A model generated the notes under the pieces. That model did no database searches and had not been told where the DNA came from. It was given only the letters and a program-made list of their open reading frames with translations. Shown piece by piece: positions 48,283 to 59,586 of a DNA stretch of 64,000 nt (positions are counted from its first letter, which is position 1; every line of letters begins with the position of its first letter). The stretch is from Wolbachia endosymbiont of Oedothorax gibbosus (GTDB lineage: Bacteria > Pseudomonadota > Alphaproteobacteria > Rickettsiales > Anaplasmataceae), in the NCBI RefSeq assembly GCF_936270435.1, contig NZ_OW370567.1:868001-932000 (forward strand), given 5' to 3'. The position numbers and the translations under genes were made by a program.

Positions 48283-49418
48283 ATGCAAAAAGGAAAAAAT
48301 TTTATTCTACAAATTAAAAATATAATATACTCGAAAGCTTTTCAGAGAATCCATTGTGTTGGAAAGAACAGTTTCACGCGAACAAGAAAACTCCCTTTTA
48401 CGACAGTATTTTCTATGATTTTAAAGTTAGTTAAAAAAAGTTTGGGAATAGAATGTGAACTTATGGAGCCATTGACATGTACCCTCAAAGCAAGCTTTTT
48501 CTAAAGCAAGGTATAAATACAGGTTTTAAAGAATTTAAGCATCCAAACAGCCTATCAAGATGAATCTGAGCTGGAGAGGCTATAGACTTATTGCAGCAGA
48601 TGGTTCTGGTATGAGATTACCCAGCTCTGAGGAAATTGTATCCGAGTTTGGCCGCTTTAAACCAAATGGAACAACAGGCACAATGCCACCATTGGCAAGA
48701 GTTTCTTTGTTTGTTGATTTATGTACTTCACTGATTTGCAGTGCTCGCCTTGCGGCTTGGGAACAAACGTTGGCGGAAGAGCAATTACCCGAAGTTATCA
48801 CTCAAATGCGTTCATTAAATCAAAAGAAATTATTATTTATCTATGATCGTGGTTATCCTTCAGTAAAATTCATTCAGCAGCATGATGATTTGGAAGTAGA
48901 TTTTATTTTTCGCTTGCAAAAAAGAAATTATAGCAAGCTATGGGAACGAATTGCATCTGGCGAATCAGATTTTGATTTTATATTAGAAAATGAAAAGCTA
49001 AAAAATAAAATGAAAGGACAGAAAGTAAGAGCTGACATTAGCTAACGGAGAAACAGAGGTATTAGTTACTTCACTTTTTGATCGAGAAAAATTTACTTTG
49101 GAAGATATCAGTAAAGCTTATGTATTAAGGTGGCACATAGAAGAGTGCTACAAACGACTCAAAGTAGGAGCAGAGTTAGAGAATTTTTCTGGGGTAAATT
49201 TAGAGGCTGTATTACAAGAATTTTGGGCAAACTTGGTCATGTGCAATATATTATCGCTTCATATGTGTGATGCACAAGGGCCTTGGAACCCAGATCAAAT
49301 TGCCGAGTACCGTTTAAATTTTTCAGTTTTATTTGGTGTGATGAGACAGAAACTTTATCAAGTGCTCGTTGCGCCAAAAGATTTTCAAGCCCTTTTTAAG
49401 TATACGCGCCAAAGTTAA
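48283..49418 (+). pseudogene. IS4-family transposase, frameshifted
   Basis: Three reading pieces: 48283-48504 (RKLPFTTVFSMILKLVKK), 48560-49045 (AADGSGMRLPSSEEIVSEFG; LFIYDRGYPS) and about 49030-49418 (LANGETEVLVTSLFD). The last carries the exact IS4 YREK spacing in YVLRWHIEECYKRLK. Stops and frameshifts near 48500 and 49040 disable it. Confidence 0.85.
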
Positions 49419-49509
49419 GATCCGACCGGGAAGATTGTATAGCCGCAATAAAGTAGATAAGCCCAAACGCCATCATGTCTTTAGGAGAGTTTGCTAATGT
49501 ATGCTCTTA

Positions 49510-50370
49510 GAACCTGTTAAGGATCTCGAAAATATGAGGTAAAGTAGGCATAGTTAAGAAAGAGGTATATCTATGCAAAAAAGCTATCCAAGCGATATAA
49601 GTCAAGAACAATTTGAAAAAATCAGACCAATACTGGAGAGTAGCAGAAAGAAAACAAAACCAAGGAAACTTGATTTGTATGATGTATTTTGTGCAGTGCT
49701 ATATATCCTAAAAAGCGCCTGCCAGTGGAGAATGCTGCCAAAAGATTTTCCAAGGTGGGAGAACGTGTATTACTATTTTCAAATGTGGAATAAAAAGAAT
49801 GGAGCAGAACCAAGCTTGCTGGAAGTAGTCTTAAAAAAAATTAGTTGGAGAGGTTCGTATCAGCAATGGTCGGAAAGAGAAAACCAGTTTCTGTATAATT
49901 GATGCACAAAGTGTTAAAAACACAGATACTGCTGAAAAAAAGGGCTATGATGCAGGTAAAAAGATTTCAGGCATAAAGCGTCATATTGCAGTTGATACGC
50001 AAGGCTTGCCACATGCAATTCATATAACAACGGCAGAAGTAACTGATCGTAGCAGTGCTGTGGAAATGGTGGAAAAGGCTGAAGAAAACCTCTCTGAAGT
50101 TAAAAATATACTGGTTGATGCTGGCTATACAGGAGAAAATTTTGCAACTCAAATAAAAGCTACTATTGGTGCAACTGTTGAGGTAATAAAGCGAAGTGAA
50201 TTACACTCTTTCGTTGTATTGCCAAAGAGATGGGTTGTTGAGCGTTCTTTTGCTTGGTTGGAAAAATGTAGGCGTTTGTGGAAAAATTGCGAGCGGAAAC
50301 TCAACACTAGCTTACAGATGGTTGTTCTCTCCTTCATTTCTCTCTTATTACGAAGATTTTAAACAGGTTC
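49510..50370 (+). mobile_element. IS5-family (IS427-like) element
   Basis: 861 bp, ends GAACCTGTTAAGGATCTC... and ...GATTTTAAACAGGTTC (imperfect inverted repeat), TTA target duplication (a TNA target is typical of this group). Inserted near the right end of the IS4 remnant. Confidence 0.85.
49573..50362 (+). CDS. IS5-family transposase in two overlapping frames
   Basis: ORF A (49573-49902, 109 aa: SYPSDISQEQFEKIRPILE..., WRMLPKDFPRWENVY) is the N-terminal DUF4096-like part. The reading continues in another frame from about 49885 to 50362 (FCIIDAQSVKNTD, HIAVDTQGLPHAIHI, LVDAGYTGENF, WVVERSFAWLEKCRRL) with all three DDE acids. IS427-group elements use programmed frameshifting between two ORFs, so this may be functional rather than broken. 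Confidence 0.8.
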
Positions 50371-50449
50371 TTAAGTTGACGCCATTGCCTGAACAGATAC
50401 GTATTTTTAATGCAACAAAACATATGCTTCTGAAGCCTATTTCAGAGAT

Positions 50450-51826
50450 CTAGCCAGTAACCACTCTATTTCTACCACTGTTTTTTGCTTTATATAAATA
50501 TTTGTCAGCACGTACTATAAATTTTTTAATATCGTTAAGGTCAGATCCTTGCATTTCTGCAATTCCAATGCTCACAGTTATATTGTGGGTTGTATTTTTG
50601 TCCGCAAGTATAAAAGGTTCTTTAGCAATAATTTTTCGTATTCTCTCCGCAATAGTATACGCATCTGATACATTGGTATCTGGCATTACAACAACAAACT
50701 CCTCACCACCAAACCTAGCTAGTAAATCCGTCACTCTGATATTTTCAGAAATTCTTCTCTGCATTTGCTTTAAAAGCTCATCTCCAGCACTATGCCCAAA
50801 ACTGTCATTCACCATCTTAAAATAGTCTATATCAAGTATCATAAGAGACAACCTTCTATCCTTTTCCACAGAGTCCTTAACAATGTTTCTTAAGTGTGCG
50901 TCAAAATATCTTCTATTATAACAGTTAGTTAATGGGTCCTTTATAGACATTTCCGCATTATTAAATAAATTCATTCTCAAGGCATCTTGATATCTTTTGC
51001 GTTTTACTTGCGAATTAACCCTTGCTATTAACTCACCCTCATCCAAAGGTACTGTTAAATAATCATTAGCACCTACATCAAGTGCTTTTACTAAATTGTT
51101 TTTATCATAATCCTCAGAAAGAATCAGAATTGGTGTATAACGTGTTTCCACCTTACTACGAAAACCAGAACACAAACGCAAGCCGTCAGTTTTTGAAAAA
51201 TGCATATCAGAAATGATCAGGTCGTAATTATCCTTAATACCAACCTTTAATGCCTCCACTGGATCACTCAGTATTTTAATTGACCTAAAGCGGTGCTTTA
51301 GTACATTATATATCTGCTCTGCTTGAAAGACATCTTCATCTACAACAAGTATGTTAGCATCAAAAATCTGATTAGAATAATCCATAATACTGTTTCCTGC
51401 TACTCCGCCAATCTCAGCGTTGGTTTCTCCTCTTAAACGCAATTCATCTATAATCATTTTTAAGCGCGTGAGAGACTTGATCCTTGCAGATAAAGCAGTT
51501 TCGTCTATTGGTTTAGTCAGAAAATCATCTGCACCAGCATTAATGCCCTGTACTCTATCATGAGCGTCATGCAGCGCAGTTACCATAATTATTGGAATAT
51601 GGGTTGTCAAGGGATCACTCTTTAGCTCCTTACAAACTTCAAAGCCATTCATTTTTGGCATCATAATATCAAGTAATATAATATCAGGCTGCTGCTTTGC
51701 TACCAAATCCATGGCTTCCTCACCATCATAGGCTACGATAACCGTATAGTACTCTGCTTTTAGTCGAGCTTCTAAAAGCTTGACATTAGATAGTACATCA
51801 TCTACTACCAGAATCTTCGCTGTCAT
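50450..51826 (-). CDS. pleD: PleD-like response regulator, diguanylate cyclase
   Basis: 458 aa: REC domain 1 (about 1-120, phospho-acceptor Asp in DIILLDIMMPKMNGF), REC domain 2 (about 155-275, Asp in LIISDMHFSKTDG), GGDEF domain (about 295-458). The active-site loop is ARFGGEEFVVV, and an allosteric inhibitory RxxD (RVTD) sits five residues upstream, so c-di-GMP product feedback should operate. Anaplasmataceae use PleD-type enzymes in intracellular growth. The start (MTAKILVVDD) agrees with the family and overlaps the tatB end by 29 nt. Confidence 0.95.
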   Translation of the reverse strand: MTAKILVVDDVLSNVKLLEARLKAEYYTVIVAYDGEEAMDLVAKQQPDIILLDIMMPKMNGFEVCKELKSDPLTTHIPIIMVTALHDAHDRVQGINAGADDFLTKPIDETALSARIKSLTRLKMIIDELRLRGETNAEIGGVAGNSIMDYSNQIFDANILVVDEDVFQAEQIYNVLKHRFRSIKILSDPVEALKVGIKDNYDLIISDMHFSKTDGLRLCSGFRSKVETRYTPILILSEDYDKNNLVKALDVGANDYLTVPLDEGELIARVNSQVKRKRYQDALRMNLFNNAEMSIKDPLTNCYNRRYFDAHLRNIVKDSVEKDRRLSLMILDIDYFKMVNDSFGHSAGDELLKQMQRRISENIRVTDLLARFGGEEFVVVMPDTNVSDAYTIAERIRKIIAKEPFILADKNTTHNITVSIGIAEMQGSDLNDIKKFIVRADKYLYKAKNSGRNRVVTG

Positions 51827-52094
51827 TATCTTTGGATGTATTATCTATATCGTAAGTAGGATAAAGCTTACCATTTTTACCAACTATGTAATTTACTTTC
51901 TCAGTATTACACTCTTTATATAAGTCTTCAATTCCTGCGTCTTTCAATAACCTCCTAGCTTTTGATTTTATAATCATAAGATACCTATATGTATTCCTAA
52001 TAAGATCAATAAATACAGGCACCTTATTTCTATCAAGAACAATTATGCTCACTAAAGCAACGACCAAAATTTCTGAAAGACCTATATTGAACAT
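51798..52094 (-). CDS. tatB: Twin-arginine translocase subunit TatB
   Basis: 98 aa. Starts MFNIGLSEILVVALVSIIVL, the TatA/B membrane helix with the TatB-type Glu at residue 8, then a KVP hinge and an amphipathic helix and a charged tail. TatB receives folded twin-arginine substrates with TatC. tatA and tatC are not in this window. Overlaps pleD, suggesting coupled translation. 5-nt gap to the GDH gene upstream, so GDH-tatB-pleD may be one transcript. Confidence 0.85.
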   Translation of the reverse strand: MFNIGLSEILVVALVSIIVLDRNKVPVFIDLIRNTYRYLMIIKSKARRLLKDAGIEDLYKECNTEKVNYIVGKNGKLYPTYDIDNTSKDNDSEDSGSR

Positions 52095-52099
52095 TTTTC

Positions 52100-55000
52100 C
52101 TATGAAGCAAGTACCTTAATCCTCCTGATTATAAATATTAATTTGCTTAAATCAAGTTTAGAAGCAACCATCTCATCTAAAAAACTATTATAACGTTCTA
52201 TGTAGTCCTTATCATTACAAGCCCAAGTTTGAACCTTATCTTCGGGGTTATCAGTAGCTTTTATGACTTTAACAGCTAGCTTGTGATGGTAATTGCTTAA
52301 ATCGTCCAATAAATCATTAACTAAGCTGCGATCCCAATAAGAAGAGCGGCTTTTCATCTTGATGGCAATTGTTCTAATCAGATCGAATCTTAACAGCGAC
52401 TTTAACTCAAAGTATATTTTACCAGCATCAAGAATGGGCAAAGACGTCTGTTCAGCAATAGATATAATGTCCAGTGCATAAGCAAGAACGCATAGATCAG
52501 CAACTTTTTTTGCTAGATCTTTATTTATATTAAGTTCTACTAAAGAAGTTGATCCATGGCTATAGACCTTTAATAGGTGTTCATCTAAAACATCAGTTAA
52601 GTTCTGGCCTAAAGTTTCAATTGCATCTTTAAATTTTGTAACATCATCCAACTCTACAAAGCTAAGCTTGCCAAGATTTTTCACTAACCAAAACGATACT
52701 CTGCCAATAAATTTCTGCACATTTCTCACTATTTGTAAGTATGAGTTAACATCAATTTTTCCATCCAATTCATCAATTTTCTGCCACAGGCTGTTTAAAT
52801 CATACAGGTGGTTAACAACAATATATATGTTAACCGCTTCTTGTACCTTAATTCCAGTGTTCTCAGCCAAATTATTGATGAATATACAGCCCATTCTATT
52901 CACTACATCATTTGCAATGCAAGTAGAGATAATTTCTCTACGAAGTTGGTGTTTTAATATGAAATCCTTAAACTTTGTTATCATCTTTTTAGGAAAATAA
53001 CCTAGCAAGTAGTCATTAGATATAAGATCTTTTTCAGGCAGATCGGAATGTATAATTTCATTTTTTATTGCCGTTCTAGCATAAGACATTAGAATAGAAA
53101 GCTGAGGAGAACTGAAACCTTCTGCACCAGTTAACATCCTTGCTATCTCTTCTTCAGCTGGAAGAAATTCTACGCTTCGGTTTAACAGCCCAGATTTTTC
53201 TAAACTGAGCAGTAACCTGTGGTGCTGCTCCAATCTCTCTTTAGCTTGCAAACACTCAAGAAGTAATGCTTTTGTTTCAATTTTGTTGTGGTTCTCAAGC
53301 ACTTTGGATGCAACTTCATCCACCATACTTGCTAGTATTTCATTCCTTTTTTCTAAAGAAATACCCCCTGCTTTCATAGCTGAAACAAATGCAATCTTGA
53401 TGTTGACTTCAAGGTCCGAACATATCACTCCGGCTGAATTATCAACAAAATCTGCATTGATATATCCACCTTTTTCAGCATATTCTATTCTTCCAAGCTG
53501 TGTACAACCAAGGTTTCCACCCTCTATAAACATGGAAGCTCTAATATCCTTACCATTCACTCTTAACTCATCGTTTGCTTTGTCACCGACCATGCTATGA
53601 TTTTCACTCTTTGCCTTAACAAACGTGCCAATTCCTCCATTCCATATGAAGTCCACTTCTGCTTTGAGTAGATATCTAATCAAATCACTTGGAGGTAGCA
53701 TATCTTCTGTTATATCAAAGCATTTTTTTATTTCTTGAGAAATGTTTACTTGCTTGCTGCTACGCTCAAATACTCCTCCACCTTTAGAAATCAAATCCTT
53801 GTTATAATCCATCCAAGTTGAAAATGGTAACTCAAAGAGACGTTTACGCTCTGTGAAACTCTTTTCTGTATCAGGGTTTGGGTCAACAAAAATATGCATA
53901 TGGTTAAATGCGCCGATTAAATGTATATTTTTTGAAAGCAGCATACCATTTCCAAATAAGTCGCCAGCCATATCCCCAATTCCAATAACAGTTACATCTT
54001 GGTAAATATCCTTATTCATTTTCCAAAAATGCCTCTGCGCTGCAATCCATGCACCTCTGGCTGTAATACCAATTTTTTTGTGATCATAACCTGCTGATCC
54101 ACCAGATGCAAATGCATCGCCAAGCCAAAAATTGTATTCAGAGGCTATCTGGTTGGCATAATCAGAAAATGAAGCAGTGCCTTTATCTGCTGCAACTACT
54201 AAGTATGGATCATCTTCATCATACCTAATCACATTCTCTGGTGGAATTATTTTACCATCAACCACGTTATCAGTGATATCAAGCATTCCTCTGATAAAAC
54301 TCTTATAGCATTCAACACCTTTCTCTCTTAAAATATCTTTGTCTTTATAAACTTGCTTAATTACAAACCCACCCTTTGCGCCAACAGGTACAATAACCGC
54401 ATTTTTTGTCATCTGAGCTTTCATGAGCCCCAAAACTTCAGTGCGAAAATCTTCCGTCCTATCCGACCACCTTAAGCCACCACGGGCTAATTTCCCTCCT
54501 CTTAGATGTATTCCCTCAAAAATGTTTGAATAAACATACAATTCACGATACGGGCGAGGATCAGGTAAACCATTTATTTTACTTGAGTCAAATTTTGTAG
54601 ATAAGTAGGGTTTATCATCTTGATAATAACTGGTCCTTAAAATAGCCATTATCAAGTTAAATATCGAGCGCAAAACGTAATCATGTGAAACATTGCTGAT
54701 CTCTTTCAGAAGTTCCTCAATTTTTTCTATGAAAATGTCCGTGGTTTCTGCTCTATCAATGTCTATGTTAGGATCAAATCTTGCATGAAATAGTTGTATC
54801 AAATACTTTACTATTTTTGGATATTCTGAGACCACTTTTTGGATATATTCTGGGTTGTAGTTAAATGACGTCTGCTTTAGGTAAGCACTGAGCGCTCTAA
54901 CCAGAAGCACTTCTTTCCACTCCAGCCCAGCAATAATGACCAAACTGTTAAAATAATCATTTTTAATTTCCTTTCTAAACACTTTCGCAAGTGTTATTTC

Positions 55001-56833
55001 AAATTGCTCTTTTAGAGTAATGTTGTCTATTAATTCATCGACTCTTGACAACACAAAATGGTGTATCCATATTCCACCGTTGATTTTTATGTAATAACCA
55101 TTATGAGATAGGATCTTCGCTCCCAAATTCTTAGTAATTCTTAATATCTTCGATAATTCAAGACCTCCATTGCTCGAAGTGTAAACCTTTAATTGATAAT
55201 TAAGATTGTCACGAGTAAGTCTTAAATCGACCTCGCTAACTCTTTTCTTCCTCACTATCTCCAATTTTTTCATATCGTAATATGCGTCATGAGGTTCGAA
55301 ACTCTCTTGATAGCTTATTGGAAATGCCTTGCAATAACGGATGAATATATCCTCAACAGTGCTAAAAGTATTATATAAATTGTCTATAAAACGATCTTCC
55401 CACTTTTCTGTAATGTTTCTTAATTTGTTTTCGATACGCAAAACTTCATCATCAGAAACGCTAGCATTTTTGGTCTTTAGCACTACATGCAATTTCATCA
55501 AATCATATTCATTGATAATGTGATTATTATAAATATCTGAACTTTCTGCACTTATCTCATCCTTCAATATATCACGTATCTTGAACATTAGCCTAGCGCT
55601 AGCATAACGCATTGGTATCAGCACTATGCAACTAATAAAATCCCCTACTCTTCTTAAAAATAACCTGACCCTTGGTCTAATCGCAAGAGACATGATCGAA
55701 ATGCAAATTTTAAATAATTCGTCTTCATTTGATTGGAATAATTCATCACAAGAGAATGCTTGTAAAATAGAAATTAAAGCTTTGTTATTGTGGCCCCCGG
55801 TTACAAATCCTGCATTTTTTTCTATAACTTTAACTTTATCTCTTATTATTGGAATAGTTCGAATATCTTGGACCTCCGCTACAGAAGTAAATAGCCCGAA
55901 AAAACGCCGTTCCTTTACTACATTACCCTGGTCATCAAATTCTTTTACTCCTATACAATTCACGTATGTACGTCGATGAACTATTGAGATTAGATCTGAT
56001 CTCAATATGTATAGGGAATCAAGGTTTGCAGAAGGAATCAACGTACTTTGACCTACTCTCATCAGGCCAAGGTCCTTTTTGCTATCACAGACGAGTTTTT
56101 CATCTTTACCAGCAATATATTCTTGATAACCTAGAAATACGAAGTTATTATTCTTTAACCAAACTAGAAAATCTTTTTGCTCTTGATTTCGGTCTGGTGT
56201 CATTCCAGTGCGTGACCACGTGTCCTTTTCCTGGATCCCAGCTGGGATGACAGAAAGACTTGCCTCATCAAGTTTCTTGAGCATTAAGTGCCAATCTTTC
56301 ACAACGCAATTAACTGCTTTCAGCGTTTTTTGTAGAGATTCTTTTAATGTATCAACAAAACTGTCACTTATACCTTTGATAATTACATATATAACTGACT
56401 CTTTGATTCCATTGCTTTCTTCCAAAGGGTAAATCTCGTCTATTAGGCCATCTTTTCTTTTAATGTTAATTACGCTGTTGCTGTAATAGCATATGGTTAA
56501 ATCGTGCGACTTAATAGTTGCAATCACAGAGTCAACCAAAAATGGCATATCATCGTTTGTTATCTTAATCGTGGTAAAATCGCCTTCTACTCCTGGTATA
56601 TCATCTATATTGCTTACTACTAACTTACTTTCATCTTTCTCTTTTTGAGAAACAAAATTGTAAGCATCGTTTACAATATATAGCAAAAACTTATCATTGG
56701 CTTTTAGGTCGCTTTTATAAACAAAACTATAAAAATACTTAATAAATTTTTTAATTTTTTCTTTATCTTGCTGATTTTCTTGATCAGCTAACTTAAATAA
56801 AGACTCAGTGTCAACATTATGATCTATACACAT
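52100..56833 (-). CDS. Large NAD-dependent glutamate dehydrogenase (about 180-kDa class)
   Basis: 1577 aa, the full length of the NAD-GDH class. Oxidative deamination of glutamate to 2-oxoglutarate, a main carbon and energy route in Rickettsiales. The long N-terminal regulatory region (1-690) is followed by the catalytic domain with GGLRWSDRTEDFRTEVLGL, MKAQMTKNAVIVPVGAKGG and the NAD-binding VIGIGDMAGDLFGNGML. Residues about 194-213 (SVIPAGIQEKDTWSRTGMTP) are the translation of an inserted palindromic repeat; the frame stays open through it. Followed by tatB within 5 nt. Confidence 0.95.
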   Translation of the reverse strand: MCIDHNVDTESLFKLADQENQQDKEKIKKFIKYFYSFVYKSDLKANDKFLLYIVNDAYNFVSQKEKDESKLVVSNIDDIPGVEGDFTTIKITNDDMPFLVDSVIATIKSHDLTICYYSNSVINIKRKDGLIDEIYPLEESNGIKESVIYVIIKGISDSFVDTLKESLQKTLKAVNCVVKDWHLMLKKLDEASLSVIPAGIQEKDTWSRTGMTPDRNQEQKDFLVWLKNNNFVFLGYQEYIAGKDEKLVCDSKKDLGLMRVGQSTLIPSANLDSLYILRSDLISIVHRRTYVNCIGVKEFDDQGNVVKERRFFGLFTSVAEVQDIRTIPIIRDKVKVIEKNAGFVTGGHNNKALISILQAFSCDELFQSNEDELFKICISIMSLAIRPRVRLFLRRVGDFISCIVLIPMRYASARLMFKIRDILKDEISAESSDIYNNHIINEYDLMKLHVVLKTKNASVSDDEVLRIENKLRNITEKWEDRFIDNLYNTFSTVEDIFIRYCKAFPISYQESFEPHDAYYDMKKLEIVRKKRVSEVDLRLTRDNLNYQLKVYTSSNGGLELSKILRITKNLGAKILSHNGYYIKINGGIWIHHFVLSRVDELIDNITLKEQFEITLAKVFRKEIKNDYFNSLVIIAGLEWKEVLLVRALSAYLKQTSFNYNPEYIQKVVSEYPKIVKYLIQLFHARFDPNIDIDRAETTDIFIEKIEELLKEISNVSHDYVLRSIFNLIMAILRTSYYQDDKPYLSTKFDSSKINGLPDPRPYRELYVYSNIFEGIHLRGGKLARGGLRWSDRTEDFRTEVLGLMKAQMTKNAVIVPVGAKGGFVIKQVYKDKDILREKGVECYKSFIRGMLDITDNVVDGKIIPPENVIRYDEDDPYLVVAADKGTASFSDYANQIASEYNFWLGDAFASGGSAGYDHKKIGITARGAWIAAQRHFWKMNKDIYQDVTVIGIGDMAGDLFGNGMLLSKNIHLIGAFNHMHIFVDPNPDTEKSFTERKRLFELPFSTWMDYNKDLISKGGGVFERSSKQVNISQEIKKCFDITEDMLPPSDLIRYLLKAEVDFIWNGGIGTFVKAKSENHSMVGDKANDELRVNGKDIRASMFIEGGNLGCTQLGRIEYAEKGGYINADFVDNSAGVICSDLEVNIKIAFVSAMKAGGISLEKRNEILASMVDEVASKVLENHNKIETKALLLECLQAKERLEQHHRLLLSLEKSGLLNRSVEFLPAEEEIARMLTGAEGFSSPQLSILMSYARTAIKNEIIHSDLPEKDLISNDYLLGYFPKKMITKFKDFILKHQLRREIISTCIANDVVNRMGCIFINNLAENTGIKVQEAVNIYIVVNHLYDLNSLWQKIDELDGKIDVNSYLQIVRNVQKFIGRVSFWLVKNLGKLSFVELDDVTKFKDAIETLGQNLTDVLDEHLLKVYSHGSTSLVELNINKDLAKKVADLCVLAYALDIISIAEQTSLPILDAGKIYFELKSLLRFDLIRTIAIKMKSRSSYWDRSLVNDLLDDLSNYHHKLAVKVIKATDNPEDKVQTWACNDKDYIERYNSFLDEMVASKLDLSKLIFIIRRIKVLAS
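56197..56252. repeat. Wolbachia palindromic element inside the NAD-GDH coding region
   Basis: A 56-bp unit TGTCATTCCAGTGCGTGACC...CCTGGATCCCAGCTGGGATGACA, the same type as the intergenic units (for example 5124, 7610), read in frame in the N-terminal domain. Analogous to Rickettsia palindromic elements that insert in genes without breaking them; the same phenomenon has been noted in Wolbachia. Confidence 0.85.
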
Positions 56834-56858
56834 TTTTTAACCAAAATACACAGTGAAC

Positions 56859-59420
56859 TTAAACCTTTTTAACTAAGATTTCATTATCAAGAGCGTACAC
56901 TATTAGCTCATCATTTTCTACTACTTCCCCTGATAAAACTAATTTAGCTAAATTATTTTGAATACACTCTTGTATAACCCTTTTTAGGGGCCTTGCTCCA
57001 TATTCAGGGTCATAGCCAGTCTGTGCTATTAGTTCTTTAGCTTCCTGCGACAAACTTATACTCAGTTTACGCTTAGCAAGTGTTTTTTGTAAATAAGAAA
57101 ATTGAACATCTATAATTTTATAGATGTCATCTCTGGTTAAGCTGTGAAATATAATAATTTCATCCAGCCTGTTTAAAAATTCTGGACGAAATGTTGATTT
57201 AACTATTTGCATCACTTCATTTCTTACAGAATCAACATTCCCTTTAAGCATTATCTCAGCGCCAAGGTTAGAAGTTAAAATCAGTATGGTGTTGCGAAAA
57301 TCAATTAATTTACCATGACTATCAGTGAGTCTACCCTCATCCAAGATCTGTAGCAATATATTAAATATATCTGGATTTGCTTTCTCGATTTCATCAAACA
57401 GAATAACCTGATATGGTCTTCTTCTTACCGCTTCAGTTAATCTGCCACCTTGTTCATAGCCAACATATCCCGGAGGCGCGCCAATTAGCTTTGAAACAGA
57501 ATGTTTTTCCATATATTCTGACATATCAAAACGCAGAAGCGCTGATTGATCGTCAAACAGAAATTCAGCAAGGGCTTTTGCCAGTTCTGTTTTTCCAACT
57601 CCAGTTGGGCCTAAGAATAAAAATGAACCGAAAGGTCGATTAGTATCTTGCACACCAGAGCGAGAGCGCCTAACTGCATTACTTATTGCTTCTATCGCGC
57701 CTTTCTGCCCTATTACTCTTCTTCCTATTTCATTCTCCATGTTAAGGAGTTTTTCCTTTTCACTGTGCATCATGTTATCAACTGGAATTCCCGTCCACTT
57801 TGAAACAATGTTTGCAATATCATCTCCAGTCACTTCTTTCTTTAAGAAGCTATCAGTAACCTTTTCCTGATTTTTTAATTCATTCTCAAACTGAGGAATC
57901 ACACCATACATCAGTTCTCCTGCCCTTCCCAAATTCCCACTACGCTGAACTAATTCCAACTCTTTTCTAGCGTTATCTAATTTTTCGGCTGTTTCTTGTA
58001 TTCTAGCTATTTTATTCTTTTCCATCTGCCATTTGCTGTTCAAGTCAGCAAATTTACTGTTTAGGTTTTCAATCTCCTCATTTATCTTTTTTAAACGCTG
58101 TTTAGAATTTTCATCACTTTCTTTTTTTAGAGCTTCCGACTCAATTTTTAGCTGTATAATCTTTCTCTCAAGTTCATCAATAACCTCAGGTTTGCTATCC
58201 ATTTCAATTCTCACCCTGCTTGCTGCTTCATCAATCAAATCAATTGCTTTATCAGGTAAAAACCTATCTGTTATATATCTATTGGATAACGTTGCAGCAG
58301 CAATTATTGCACCGTCTGTAATTCTTATACCATGATGCACCTCATATCTTTCCTTCAAACCCCTCAGTATTGAAATAGTGTCAGTTTCAGTTGGTTGAGA
58401 AATAAACACGGGCTGGAAACGCCTTGCAAGCGCAGGGTCTTTCTCTATATGTTCACGATATTCATCTAAAGTTGTAGCCCCTATACAGCGAATTTCTCCA
58501 CGTGCAAGAGCAGGCTTCAGCAGATTTGAAGCATCCATTGCACCGCTTGTTGCTCCTGCCCCAACTAAAGTATGAAGCTCATCTATAAACAAGATAACTT
58601 TTCCCTCTGCTCTCGAAAGCTCATTGATTACCGCTTTTAGCCTTTCTTCAAATTCTCCTCTAAATTTTGTTCCAGCAATTAATGCGCCAAGATCGAGGGC
58701 TAAGACCTTTGCATCATGCAAACCAAGTGGCACGTCATTTGCAACAATTCTATTTGCAAGCCCCTCAACTATTGCAGTTTTTCCAACACCAGGTTCACCG
58801 ATCAGCACTGGATTATTTTTTGTCCGCCTCAGTGATACCTGCATAGTTCTTCTAATCTCTTCATCACGACCAATTACAGGATCAAGCTTTCCTTGCATAG
58901 CAAGCTCTGTAATATCCTTTGTATACCTCTTAGCAGCGTTCAATTTTTCCTCACTATTTGGCGAGTCTGCACTGCTGCCTTTCCTCATATCTGTAATAAC
59001 TGAATTTAATTTTTGCGGTGTAACACCACTTTCTGCCAGAATTTTGCCTACAGTATCATCTTTTTGTGCAGTGAGGCCCTGCAGTAAACGCTCAACAGCA
59101 ACAAATGAATCTTTATTTCTCCTTGCAATACCAATTGAATCTTCAAAAACTTTTGCTACTTTTCTTGAAAGTTGAAGGCCCCCACTTCCTGGACCTTCAA
59201 TTACTGGCAACTTTTTTATTGCACTATCCACAGCATCAGAAATACTTTGCACATTTCCACCACAAGCGTTTATCAAATCCTGAACTAAACCTAATTCATC
59301 CTCAAGCATCACTTTTAGTAAATGCTCAGGCATAAAAATCTGATGCCCAGCTCCCAACGCTTTCATCTGAGCACTTTGAATTAGACTTTTTGCTTTTTCG
59401 GTAAATTTATTTAAGTCCAT
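56859..59420 (-). CDS. clpB: ClpB disaggregase chaperone
   Basis: 853 aa from the ATG at 59420 ([18 protein letters not shown]). N domain (1-145), AAA1 with [15 protein letters not shown], coiled-coil middle domain (about 400-520), AAA2 with [16 protein letters not shown]-terminal D2 small domain. Hexameric; with DnaK it rescues aggregated proteins. An in-frame TTG at 59459 would add 13 residues absent from the family. No sigma-32 promoter was clearly identified. Confidence 0.97.
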   Translation of the reverse strand: MDLNKFTEKAKSLIQSAQMKALGAGHQIFMPEHLLKVMLEDELGLVQDLINACGGNVQSISDAVDSAIKKLPVIEGPGSGGLQLSRKVAKVFEDSIGIARRNKDSFVAVERLLQGLTAQKDDTVGKILAESGVTPQKLNSVITDMRKGSSADSPNSEEKLNAAKRYTKDITELAMQGKLDPVIGRDEEIRRTMQVSLRRTKNNPVLIGEPGVGKTAIVEGLANRIVANDVPLGLHDAKVLALDLGALIAGTKFRGEFEERLKAVINELSRAEGKVILFIDELHTLVGAGATSGAMDASNLLKPALARGEIRCIGATTLDEYREHIEKDPALARRFQPVFISQPTETDTISILRGLKERYEVHHGIRITDGAIIAAATLSNRYITDRFLPDKAIDLIDEAASRVRIEMDSKPEVIDELERKIIQLKIESEALKKESDENSKQRLKKINEEIENLNSKFADLNSKWQMEKNKIARIQETAEKLDNARKELELVQRSGNLGRAGELMYGVIPQFENELKNQEKVTDSFLKKEVTGDDIANIVSKWTGIPVDNMMHSEKEKLLNMENEIGRRVIGQKGAIEAISNAVRRSRSGVQDTNRPFGSFLFLGPTGVGKTELAKALAEFLFDDQSALLRFDMSEYMEKHSVSKLIGAPPGYVGYEQGGRLTEAVRRRPYQVILFDEIEKANPDIFNILLQILDEGRLTDSHGKLIDFRNTILILTSNLGAEIMLKGNVDSVRNEVMQIVKSTFRPEFLNRLDEIIIFHSLTRDDIYKIIDVQFSYLQKTLAKRKLSISLSQEAKELIAQTGYDPEYGARPLKRVIQECIQNNLAKLVLSGEVVENDELIVYALDNEILVKKV

Positions 59421-59586
59421 AACACCAGTTAAACTTGTATTTGCTGATGTATATAACAATTGATTTCATAAATTTAAACCTAAAGTTGTTTATTGTTAGG
59501 TATGAAATTTAAAACTTTCTAAAAAAAGAAACTATCATAGCAACCGTACCCTACCCTTTACTTCATTAGACCATCTTATGGATAGT

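Larger units (their letters stand above)
48126..50387 (+). mobile_element. IS4-family element remnant, interrupted by an IS5-type element
   Basis: Ends form an 18-bp perfect inverted repeat CAATGGCGTCAACTTAAG (48126-48143) with its complement at 50370-50387. The last 17 bp are separated from the rest by the IS5-type insertion at 49510-50370, which duplicated TTA (49507-49509, 50371-50373). Confidence 0.8.
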
